This document shows, piece by piece, positions 6,778 through 13,377 of a DNA stretch of 13,377 nt (within the stretch, counting starts at the first letter, position 1; each line of letters opens with the position of its first letter). The notes beneath the pieces are model-generated. The model did no database searches. It had not been told where the DNA came from and saw only the letters and a program-made list of their open reading frames with translations. Both the position numbers and the translations under genes were made by a program. The DNA is from JAWVZU01 sp033722075. Lineage in GTDB: Bacteria; Pseudomonadota; Gammaproteobacteria; Xanthomonadales; SZUA-38. The stretch spans positions 1-13,377 of the forward strand of contig JAWVZU010000084.1 in NCBI GenBank assembly GCA_033722075.1, in the 5' to 3' direction.

Positions 6778-9519
6778 TTGCCCGACATCTGCCCGATCCA
6801 AATCCCCAATTTCCGAATACTCGGATTGATCGGCCACGGCGGTATGGCGCGTGTGTATCTGGCGGAGCAGGCGAATCCGCTGCGCAAGGTCGTGATCAAA
6901 GTGGTGGGCCCGGATGATATCCGCGTTTCCAACCCGGAAATCCGCGCCATGCTGATCGAGCGTCTGCATCGCGAGGGAGACATCGCCGCACGATTCCAGC
7001 ATCCGAACCTGGTCACCGTCTTCGAGTGCGGCGTCATCGACGAGCACTATTACATGGCGATGGAGTATCTGTCGGGGGGTGACCTGCGCGCGCGGCTGAA
7101 CGAGGGGATGACATCGGCAGAAGCGGTAGCGGTAACGGCACAAATCGCCTCCGGCTTGAGCGAAATGCATCGCCTGGGCCTGCTCCATCGGGACCTCAAA
7201 CCGGAGAATATTCTGCTCCGCGAGAACGGCACACCGGTGCTGGTTGATTTCGGCATCGCGAAGGATCGGCACCAGCCTTCCGGGCTGACCGATCTGGGTA
7301 TCCGGTCGGGTACGCCCCACTACATGAGCCCGGAGCATCTCAGCCGCGAGGAAATGGATGCCCGGTCGGACCTCTATTCACTGGGCATCGTGTTCTACGA
7401 ACTGTTGACCGGAGACGTTCCCTTCGACGGGAACACTTCGCAGGCGATCTGCCGTGCTCACCTGGACGATCCGATTCCGGATCTGCCGCCGGAGCATGCC
7501 GCCTACGAGCCGCTTCTCAACCGGATGCTGGCGAAGGAACCGGCGGATCGATTTCAGACTGCCGACGAATTGCTGGCGGCATTGCAGCGCAGTGCGCCCA
7601 CCGAGCCGGCCATGGCGCTCCCGCGGATCTCCCAGCAGCAGCCCGATCTTCACCGGCGGCCTCGCTGGAAGATCGGGCTGGGCGTCGCCCTGCTTCTCGT
7701 CGCGCTATCGGTTGGATGGTTCATGACCCAGCGCCCCGGACCGGGTGAGGCCATCCTGTCGAAGGAGGTAACCGCTGCGGTTCAAGAGAGCCCCAACTCG
7801 GTGGCCGTCCTGCCATTCGTCAACATGAGCCCGGACCCCGAGAACGAGTATTTCTCTGACGGCATCTCGGACGAGATCCTGAACACGCTCGCTCAGCTGG
7901 ATTCGCTTCGCGTGCCGGCGCGAACGTCGTCGTTCCAGTTCAAGGGTCGCAACGAGGACATCCGTGAAATCGGCCGCAGCCTGAAGGTCCGTCACGTTCT
8001 GGAAGGCAGCGTCCGCAAGGCGGGCGAGCGTGTTCGCGTCACCGCCCAGCTCATCGACGTCGAATCCGGCTATCACCTCTGGTCGGAAACCTACGATCGG
8101 GAGTTGGACGACATCTTCGCCATTCAGGATGAGATTGCCCAGGCCGTCGCCGTCGCCATCGAGCCGAAGATGGTCGGCAGGGTTCGTCCCGGCGTCAGCG
8201 CCGGCGACTTCGAGGCCTACGATCACTATCTCCTCGGCCGGCATCATTTTCGACAAAGGAATCGGGAATCGCTGGAACGTGCTCGGGTGCTGTTCGAGCG
8301 CGCGATCGAGCAGGATCCCAAGTTTGCACTGGCCCACGTCGGTCTGGCTCAGGCGACCACCTTGCTGCTCGACTCCACGACCACCTACGGAGACCTGCCG
8401 CTCCCGGTGGTCAACAAGCTGGCCGAAGATTCGCTGGCTCGGGCCCAGGAACTGGACCCGGACCTGCCGGAGTTGCATGCCAGCCGGGGACTGCTGGATA
8501 TCATCAACGGGCATTACCCGTCTGCGGTCGAAAACCTGACGCGGGCTCTGGAACTCAACCCCAACAATGCGACCGCCTACATGTGGCGTGGGACAACCCA
8601 GGGCTTTCTCGGCCGGTTCGATGCCTGCCTGTCCGATCTCGAGCGGGCCCTGCAGATCGACCCGCTTTCGCCCGCCGTGCTCAGCAACCTGATCTGGGCC
8701 AACCACCTGGCAGGCGACCCCGCGGTGACCGAAAGATACATTGACGAGGCGATGGAGCGCTTTCCCGACTTTCTGCTGGCTTGGGGCAATGCGGGCAACG
8801 TTCGCTATATGCAGGGTCGCACGGAAGAGGCCCACAGCTTCTATCAGCACGCCTACCAGGTATCGCCCAGCTATCGGCTGGCCGCCGACATGCTCGGCAT
8901 CATCGAACTGGATCGGGGACACACGGGGAGCGCCTCCGGCCTGCTGTCCGGGGCGGCTGCCGCCTGGCCCCTGGTGGCCCAGGGTCGGATCGGCGAGGCC
9001 TGGGACCTGATTCGGGAAACATCGCCCGGGGACGTCGAGACCCATTCCTTTGTGGCCGCCGCGGCCGGCGAGCATGGCTACGTGATTGACCTGTTCGATT
9101 CGCTCAACGGCGACGACCCCTTGCCGGGCTCGCTGCTGGTCGCAAGCGGCATGTCCAACCTGGGTCGTCTTCCGGCGCTCACGGTTGCCTATTCCCTGGA
9201 ACAGGCGGGGCAGCAGGAGCGGGCCCGCGAGGTGAGGCGTCAGGCCCGGGCAGTCTTCGAAAATGGCTGGTCGGCGGGTACGCGAACGCCGGGCATGTAT
9301 TACGTGCACGCGGTCCTGGATGCTATGGAGGGCGAGTCCGAATCGGCGCTCGATCACCTCGATGCAGCAATCGATGCCGGCTGGAATTCCTGGTGGTACC
9401 TGGCCAATGATCCCCGGCTCGGTGCCATCAGGGAAAGCGAGCGTTTCCAGGCGCTGGTCGGGGAAATCACGCCGACTTCGGTGAAGCCGGCGGAGCAAGT
9501 CGCCAAGCGATCACCCTGA
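6778..9519 (+). CDS. Membrane Ser/Thr protein kinase with TolB-like and TPR regions
   Basis: A Hanks-type kinase expected to phosphorylate proteins on Ser/Thr in the cytoplasm. In 913 residues: kinase domain (about 11-270) with glycine loop GHGGMARV (19-26), ATP lysine K41, catalytic loop HRDLKPEN (137-144), DFG (157-159), and activation segment ending SGTPHYMSPE. All key residues are present, so it should be active. A transmembrane helix follows (about 298-316). Beyond it are a TolB/FlgO-like domain (about 341-463, SVAVLPFVNMS to 'EIAQAVAVAIEP') and about five or six TPR-like repeats (about 470-750) with a shorter repeat tail, all probably outside the cytoplasm. The architecture suggests a receptor whose outer part senses or binds a protein or ligand. 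The start is TTG without a clear ribosome binding site; an in-frame stop at 6763-6765 and the next Met inside the glycine loop force it. It is divergent from the SDR gene, with a 190-base shared promoter region. Confidence 0.93.
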   Translation: MPDICPIQIPNFRILGLIGHGGMARVYLAEQANPLRKVVIKVVGPDDIRVSNPEIRAMLIERLHREGDIAARFQHPNLVTVFECGVIDEHYYMAMEYLSGGDLRARLNEGMTSAEAVAVTAQIASGLSEMHRLGLLHRDLKPENILLRENGTPVLVDFGIAKDRHQPSGLTDLGIRSGTPHYMSPEHLSREEMDARSDLYSLGIVFYELLTGDVPFDGNTSQAICRAHLDDPIPDLPPEHAAYEPLLNRMLAKEPADRFQTADELLAALQRSAPTEPAMALPRISQQQPDLHRRPRWKIGLGVALLLVALSVGWFMTQRPGPGEAILSKEVTAAVQESPNSVAVLPFVNMSPDPENEYFSDGISDEILNTLAQLDSLRVPARTSSFQFKGRNEDIREIGRSLKVRHVLEGSVRKAGERVRVTAQLIDVESGYHLWSETYDRELDDIFAIQDEIAQAVAVAIEPKMVGRVRPGVSAGDFEAYDHYLLGRHHFRQRNRESLERARVLFERAIEQDPKFALAHVGLAQATTLLLDSTTTYGDLPLPVVNKLAEDSLARAQELDPDLPELHASRGLLDIINGHYPSAVENLTRALELNPNNATAYMWRGTTQGFLGRFDACLSDLERALQIDPLSPAVLSNLIWANHLAGDPAVTERYIDEAMERFPDFLLAWGNAGNVRYMQGRTEEAHSFYQHAYQVSPSYRLAADMLGIIELDRGHTGSASGLLSGAAAAWPLVAQGRIGEAWDLIRETSPGDVETHSFVAAAAGEHGYVIDLFDSLNGDDPLPGSLLVASGMSNLGRLPALTVAYSLEQAGQQERAREVRRQARAVFENGWSAGTRTPGMYYVHAVLDAMEGESESALDHLDAAIDAGWNSWWYLANDPRLGAIRESERFQALVGEITPTSVKPAEQVAKRSP

Positions 9520-9671
9520 GCCGCCGATCCGGCGTTGCCCGACACGGGGAACGCAGATCAGGTTGCGGGCGGTCGGCTCGACCTCGAGTTGGCCGGTGGC
9601 TCGCAACTACGAATCCGGAGCGACTCGGGCGACATTCCCGTGCAGCAACGGTGTACGCTGTATTGAGCCTA

Positions 9672-9887
9672 CGTAAAGATGGATAGTGCCTGGTCGAGGC
9701 AATCCATGTCGCGGCGCCGGCCCGCCAGGAGATCATGCGCAGGATCAACGATTACGCGCGTGAGCGAAAGATTGTGACCATCGCCGATGGCGTGAGGCGG
9801 GAGGCCGAAGCCCAACATTGCCGGGAAGTGGGCTTCGACCTGCTGCAGGGCGATTACATTGCGCAGCCGGGCCCGCTGAACGGCTGA
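9672..9887 (+). pseudogene. Relic of an EAL-domain (c-di-GMP phosphodiesterase) C-terminus
   Basis: Translation in one frame gives RKDG, an amber stop at 9684-9686, then CLVEAIH..PARQEIMRRINDYARERKIVTIADGV, and finally 'REVGFDLLQGDYIAQPGP' before TGA at 9885-9887. This follows the end of EAL domains closely: KIDGSLV.., 'R..YA...GI.TIAEGVE', 'LRELG.DL.QGY...RP.P'. The catalytic Glu of AEGVE is replaced (ADGVR). In the same frame upstream, residues LGRHS (about 9627-9641) may be what remains of DFGTGHS, with a small deletion before RKDG. The EAL motif itself and everything before it are missing. The relic lies 150 bases behind the kinase gene on the same strand. A 50-codon open frame from ATG 9735 remains but could not fold as an EAL domain, so I treat it as a decayed gene fragment, not a small gene. 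Confidence 0.7.
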
Positions 9888-10063
9888 AATTCTGCTTTTC
9901 CGGCAGCGGTTTTCAACCAGTTCGCGATCTTCACCTCGAGTTCCAGTAACGGATCTTCGACGTCCGGTTCAGGATCGTGCCATGCGGACAGGTCATCCTC
10001 CCCGTTGTCCTCGACGAACAAGGGGTCGCCCTGCGCATCGAATTCCAGTCGGTAGACAGCCAT
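9854..10063 (-). CDS. Small acidic hypothetical protein (69 residues)
   Basis: I do not recognise a family. The protein starts MAVYRLEFDAQGDPLFVED, has a strongly acidic middle (about residues 18-40, many Asp/Glu and Pro), a short amphipathic helix-like segment (LLELEVKIANWLKTAAGK) and a loose C-terminus. It has no signal peptide or membrane segment, so it is probably cytosolic. The ATG at 10061-10063 is chosen because GGAG (10071-10074) stands seven bases upstream; an in-frame ATG at 10096 has no such site. Its last 34 bases overlap the EAL relic on the other strand, so its C-terminal residues are read antisense to old coding sequence. It may be a genuine small gene; conservation would decide. 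Confidence 0.5.
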   Translation of the reverse strand: MAVYRLEFDAQGDPLFVEDNGEDDLSAWHDPEPDVEDPLLELEVKIANWLKTAAGKAEFQPFSGPGCAM

Positions 10064-10124
10064 GGTTTGTCTCCAGGGATCTTCAACAGGTTGCATTAGG
10101 CCATGGGGCGCGGCGACGACCTAT

Positions 10125-10162
10125 CGGTGAAAACCACCAGGCCGCCGGTAGAAAACCACCTG
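10125..10162. repeat. Two direct repeats of CGGT(A)GAAAACCACC
   Basis: Copies at 10125-10140 and 10146-10162 share CGGT followed by GAAAACCACC, differing by one inserted base, with a spacing of 21-22 bases, about two helical turns. On the minus strand each reads GGTGGTTTTC, and the first can also fold as GGTG-GTTTT-CACC. The pair lies 62-99 bases upstream of the small acidic gene and 60-100 bases behind the subtilase stop, so it may be an operator for the former or part of a transcript end for the latter. Confidence 0.4.
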
Positions 10163-10224
10163 TGCATCGAAGGATGTTTGCCGGATCAACCGTTGCCGGC
10201 CGTCTAACCTGGGCTAAGCGCGGA

Positions 10225-12756
10225 TCACTCGGCGACGGCGAGATCGCCCGCCGCAAGGGTGCCGGACGCGGTGGCGACCAGCGGGCCGGCGGGATCGCCG
10301 GCGCGGATCTCGACCAGGAAGGTGTCCGCGCCTGCCCCCGGGTCACTCTGGTCGGTGACCTCTACGAGCGCAAAGTAGCCGGCGGTATCGCCCCAGCGGC
10401 CTTCTGCCACCAGAGACGCGGTGGGGCCATTGACGGTCAGGTCCAGGAAGTGGCTTGCGCGGAAACGCTCGATGCCCTCGAACTTCAGGTGGCCTGTCAC
10501 GGGGCCGTTGATCGCTTCGCGGCGAGCGTTCAGGTTGAGCTTCTCACCACTATGCAGCTTGCCCGCGCCCCAGGCTTGACCAGGCATGGTCAGTTCTGCG
10601 GCTGCAACCCAGGTTACGCCGGCCTGGTCACCGGCGGCGCCCGCTTCAACGGCAACGTCGCTCGTCCCCGCCGCGTCGCTGCTCAGCAGAAACGTGGCGC
10701 GACCGGACTCGTCCGTCACTTCGTCCTGCGCCAGGATCATCCCGGTGCCGGAAACGGTCCAGGTCAGCGCCGCACCCGCGACTGGTCCGTCCGGGTCGCT
10801 CACGGTCGCGGTGATCGCATGCACTTCTCCGGTTTCGCGGGTTGCCTGCTGCGGGGTGAGCACCACGCTGATGTCGGGTCCGTAGACGCGCGGATAGAGC
10901 ACCGAGGCGTATCCGTCGAAGGCTTCCAGGCCGAGGATGCCCCGGACTTCCACCGTCCAGGTGCCGGGCGCCGGTGAGGCAAGGTGCTCACGATCGACCG
11001 GTGCCGAGGCGGTGTCCGACTCGACCCGCCGGCCGCTGGTCAGAAGGCCGCCGGGATCGTAAACGCACAACTCCAAGTCGTTGGCCGCCACCGTCCAGTC
11101 GGCCATGACATCCATCGTCAGGGCTTCCGGGAAGACCTCGAACTGATGCCGGAAAACCGAGTCGTTCTCGAGGCCGAGTGTAGAGGGACAGCTGCCGCCG
11201 GCGACGGTGCTGGCGATCGAGCCGCCGAAGGAGACGACGTCGGAGACGATACCGGGCTGCACCCGGTCATCCGTTCCGTCGCTGTAGCTTGCCGCGTTGA
11301 CCAGGGCCTCGTGCACCGCGGCCAGGGCATTCAGGTAGCCTCGTCCTGCCCGATATTCCTGCCAGATCGTGGACGATCCACCATCCTGGAACGGGTTGGC
11401 CGAGTTCAGCAGGATCTCGCGCACGGTCTCGGCCGAGGGCTCTACGCCCATGGCTCGTGCTGCCTGAACAACCATTGCCGCCACCCCGGAGACGTGCGGT
11501 GCCGCCATCGAGGTGCCGGAATGGGTCGTGTAGTACTGGAGCTCGTTGGGATCGGTCATGAACACCGGATCGGTGGCTGCATCGCCGGCGCCGGCAAAGC
11601 CGGTGGTTGCGCGGGCCGCAATCACGAATTGCCCCGGGGCCATGAGGTCGGGATGGGCGTGCTCCGATCCGGGAATGCCCACCGCCGAAAACGTTGCGGG
11701 TTCTTCGATCGGGTCGCGCGGAATCAGGTTCCCTTGGGCAATGTCGTCGGCAGTCACGGTGCGCGCTGCACCGGCTGCCACGGAGAGGACGTCGGGATTC
11801 CGGGAATACATGTTCATGCTGTCGGTGCCGGGACCCGAGTTTCCAGCCGAAAACACCACCACCAGACCCGCTTCCGCGGCGGCGCTCGATGCCACGATCA
11901 CGGGATGGTTCGGGTCGTACGGCGCACCGGCGGTCGATCCCCAGGAGTTGTTGATCACGCGAATGCCGTAGCGATCGCGATTGGCGATGACCCATTCGAT
12001 CGCCAGCGTCGTGTTCAGCACCGCAACCGCGTCGCCGGCGCTGACGCCCACCAGGCGTGCACCGGGAGCCGTTCCCCTGAACCGGGAGGACGCCTGACCC
12101 TGGCCGGCAACGATGGATGCGACATGCGTGCCGTGCCCGCCGGTCTGGTCGCTGTTCATCACGCCCTCGACGACGACCGGGTTCATCGGGTCGTCGGTGA
12201 GCACTTCGACGTTCTGCAACATGACCGGTTCCTGCCCCGGGCACAGTGCATCCGTGGGCATCGGCGGGGTGAGTGCACTGCCGTCCAGGCAGAGATCCGG
12301 GTGCGTGCCGTCGACGCCCGTGTCGATCACGGCAATGGCCACACCGGCGCCGTCGCATAACACGCCACCGCAGTCCAGGTCGTAAGCGGCGCCGTCGACG
12401 GTGACCTTGGCCACGGTCAGATCCAGCAGTAGTTCCTGGGGCCGGTCGAGATAGACCGAACGCAGGTGCGGCAGGTCGTCGAGTTCGATGAGATCCTGCA
12501 CCGATCCGGTGACCACCAGCATGGGGAGCACCGAAAACGGGTCCGCCACGTTCAGGCCCCGCGTCTGGAGCTCCTGGACCACCGAGGTATCGGGCTCCGA
12601 ATCGAAGGTCAGGATGGCCCGCTTGCTGAGGCTCAACGGCAGGCTCGCCAGATCGGTGTCGAGGGTGGCTGCAACAGACGTCATCGAGAACAACGAAAGC
12701 AGCGTGGCCGTCAGCCAAGCCGGGATAATGCGTCCCAAGTATCGTTGCCTCTGCAT
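10225..12756 (-). CDS. Secreted subtilisin-like serine peptidase (S8) with C-terminal beta domains
   Basis: An exported endopeptidase. Its 843 residues comprise: a signal peptide (about 1-29, ending SVAA); a propeptide/inhibitor I9-like region (about 38-105); an S8 catalytic domain (about 125-490) with D145 in VIDTGVDGTHPDL, H208 in GGHGTHVAS, oxyanion Asn N306 in SAGNSGPG, and S416 in HSGTSMAAPHVSG; a P/PPC-like jelly-roll region (about 505-620, 'NDLELCVYDPGG', 'PAPGTWTVEV'); an Ig-like Big_1-type domain (about 625-720, PDGPVAGAALTWTVSG then 'TDESGRATF'); and a C-terminal beta domain (about 725-843) with 'GHLKF', 'ADTFLVEI' that resembles post-COAP-like modules. All catalytic residues are present, so it should be active. 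Four Cys around 133-170 may form disulphides. No SD is clear before the ATG. The tail domains suggest surface or polymer binding; targets are unknown. Confidence 0.94.
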   Translation of the reverse strand: MQRQRYLGRIIPAWLTATLLSLFSMTSVAATLDTDLASLPLSLSKRAILTFDSEPDTSVVQELQTRGLNVADPFSVLPMLVVTGSVQDLIELDDLPHLRSVYLDRPQELLLDLTVAKVTVDGAAYDLDCGGVLCDGAGVAIAVIDTGVDGTHPDLCLDGSALTPPMPTDALCPGQEPVMLQNVEVLTDDPMNPVVVEGVMNSDQTGGHGTHVASIVAGQGQASSRFRGTAPGARLVGVSAGDAVAVLNTTLAIEWVIANRDRYGIRVINNSWGSTAGAPYDPNHPVIVASSAAAEAGLVVVFSAGNSGPGTDSMNMYSRNPDVLSVAAGAARTVTADDIAQGNLIPRDPIEEPATFSAVGIPGSEHAHPDLMAPGQFVIAARATTGFAGAGDAATDPVFMTDPNELQYYTTHSGTSMAAPHVSGVAAMVVQAARAMGVEPSAETVREILLNSANPFQDGGSSTIWQEYRAGRGYLNALAAVHEALVNAASYSDGTDDRVQPGIVSDVVSFGGSIASTVAGGSCPSTLGLENDSVFRHQFEVFPEALTMDVMADWTVAANDLELCVYDPGGLLTSGRRVESDTASAPVDREHLASPAPGTWTVEVRGILGLEAFDGYASVLYPRVYGPDISVVLTPQQATRETGEVHAITATVSDPDGPVAGAALTWTVSGTGMILAQDEVTDESGRATFLLSSDAAGTSDVAVEAGAAGDQAGVTWVAAAELTMPGQAWGAGKLHSGEKLNLNARREAINGPVTGHLKFEGIERFRASHFLDLTVNGPTASLVAEGRWGDTAGYFALVEVTDQSDPGAGADTFLVEIRAGDPAGPLVATASGTLAAGDLAVAE

Positions 12757-12851
12757 CCGGTTCCACAGCCAAATCAGGGGATGCTATTCAAACTACGGGC
12801 CGGAGGATCGGATTGGAATAGGGGAAAACCCCCAAGGCCGACAAAAGGTGT

Positions 12852-12876
12852 GCGGGGCCGGTCAGGCCGGCCCCGC
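12852..12876 (-). terminator. Hairpin terminator behind the truncated secreted-protein gene
   Basis: A perfect ten-base GC stem (GCGGGGCCGG with CCGGCCCCGC) closes a five-base loop, eight bases past the stop codon of the minus-strand gene at 12885. On that strand it is followed after a few bases by CCTTTTGTC, a short T run, so it is a plausible though not ideal intrinsic terminator. It separates that gene from the subtilase, which therefore probably has its own promoter in 12757-12850. Confidence 0.65.
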
Positions 12877-12884
12877 GTGGAGGA

Positions 12885-13377
12885 TCAGAGGATGTCCTCG
12901 ACGAGTTCGACGATGACACTGCCGGTGAGCGGGTTGACGGTGAACTCGAGCAGCTGAGTCAGCGTGTCGGGATCGTCCCCGGCGCTGCCGGACTCGCTGC
13001 CGGCTGCTGCCGGCTCGCCGTTCGTGGCTGCGGCATCACCCGTGTAGGCCGTGACCCGCGCCTTGAAGGTGAACAGCTCGGCGGCCGGATCGGCGAACTG
13101 AAGGTGCCGCGTGCCGGTGGTCTCGCCAACGCTGAAGACGCTGTCCGAACCCAGTTGATCCGAGTAGTCGAACAGGGCTGCATTCTGCGGATGCGTGCCG
13201 TCGCCGCCGTTGTCGGCGTTGATGACCTCGACGGTGCCGGAGCTCGAGGCGATCTTGACGATCTTGAACTCGACCAAGGGCAGATAGTCGTTGTTCGGAT
13301 GCGTGTTGGTGAGATCCAGATCGAACTCGAACACGCCGCCGGCGAACGACACATTGCTGATCGACGTCTCGGCATGG
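12885..13377 (-). CDS. C-terminal part of a probable exported protein (5' end outside window)
   Basis: The frame is open to the right edge: residues H-A-E-T-S-I-S-N precede the first possible internal start (GTG at 13350-13352), so the true start lies beyond the window. The visible 163 residues form beta-rich sequence ('FEFDLDLTNTHPNNDYLPLVEFKI', 'SSGTVEVINADNGGDG', 'QLGSDSVFSVGE', then HLQFADPAAELFTFKARVTAY). A low-complexity Gly/Ala/Ser linker ('NGEPAAAGSESGSAGDD') and a final beta strand pair (LLEFTVNPLTGSVIVELVEDIL) follow. This composition is like the C-terminal domains of secreted peptidases or cell-surface proteins in the same group of bacteria, but no catalytic motif is visible. It may be a second exported enzyme next to the subtilase. 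Confidence 0.75.
   Translation of the reverse strand, partial: HAETSISNVSFAGGVFEFDLDLTNTHPNNDYLPLVEFKIVKIASSSGTVEVINADNGGDGTHPQNAALFDYSDQLGSDSVFSVGETTGTRHLQFADPAAELFTFKARVTAYTGDAAATNGEPAAAGSESGSAGDDPDTLTQLLEFTVNPLTGSVIVELVEDIL

Noticed and set aside
7705..9498. Long open frame (about 597 codons) on the minus strand across the kinase gene
   Set aside because: It is an exact antisense shadow of strongly coding TolB/TPR sequence in GC-rich DNA. Its translation is rich in Arg, Gly and Pro with no recognisable motif.
10180..10200. GCCGG...CCGGC inverted repeat behind the subtilase as a terminator
   Set aside because: Only five paired bases in the outer stem, an awkward inner palindrome and no T run on the minus strand.
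10984..12360. Plus-strand open frame of about 458 codons opposite the subtilase
   Set aside because: Composition is dominated by Arg, Gly and His with no motifs, as expected for antisense of GC-rich coding DNA.
11267..12772. Second minus-strand frame of about 500 codons inside the subtilase gene
   Set aside because: It overlaps the catalytic domain out of frame and is Arg-rich shadow sequence; the other frame holds the full S8 catalytic residues.
12819..12832. GGGGAAAACCCC hairpin in the subtilase upstream region
   Set aside because: Four-base arms only; too short to claim an operator or attenuator.

Overview
This GC-rich window looks like chromosomal DNA of a free-living gammaproteobacterium. 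Several things point towards the Wenzhouxiangella / Chromatiales / Xanthomonadales neighbourhood: a secreted protein ending in a 'GAWFD..TPGQGF' domain that recurs in exported proteins there, a Ser/Thr kinase fused to a TolB-like domain and TPRs, and a multi-domain exported subtilase. This placement is inferred from protein style, not from a marker gene. There are no rRNA, tRNA, CRISPR, IS or phage genes, so this is ordinary chromosome with some accessory character.

Layout. Bases 1-209 are an upstream region with a good -10 box. A two-gene plus-strand unit follows: an envelope-anchored YfiR-like/coiled-coil/GGDEF diguanylate cyclase (210-1850) and, three bases later, an Old Yellow Enzyme-type flavin oxidoreductase (1854-3152). 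This converges with a YedI/DUF808 inner-membrane protein (3154-4131, minus). A 310-base gene-free stretch with several inverted repeats comes next (4132-4441). Two minus-strand genes follow: a secreted protein with an N-terminal Reeler-like domain (4442-5422) and an extended SDR of the dihydroflavonol-reductase type (5531-6586). The SDR has a three-codon mini-ORF where its start should be. Divergent from it is a 913-residue membrane Ser/Thr kinase with TolB-like and TPR regions (6778-9519).

Behind the kinase lies an undescribed-looking scar: the C-terminal end of an EAL (c-di-GMP phosphodiesterase) domain, interrupted by an amber stop and lacking the rest of the gene (about 9672-9887). A small acidic minus-strand ORF overlaps it tail to tail (9854-10063). 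The right end is an export region on the minus strand: an 843-residue S8 peptidase with accessory beta domains (10225-12756), and, beyond a strong hairpin terminator, the C-terminal part of another probable exported protein that runs off the window (12885-13377).

How the genes fit together. The window is rich in signalling (c-di-GMP synthesis, a relic of c-di-GMP breakdown, a receptor-like kinase) and in exported proteins (Reeler-like protein, subtilase, truncated secreted protein). Only the GGDEF/oxidoreductase pair is arranged as a convincing operon. I see no clear multi-gene novel system. The most noteworthy items are the one-polypeptide YfiR-GGDEF fusion, the bacterial Reeler protein, the SDR mini-ORF and the EAL relic.
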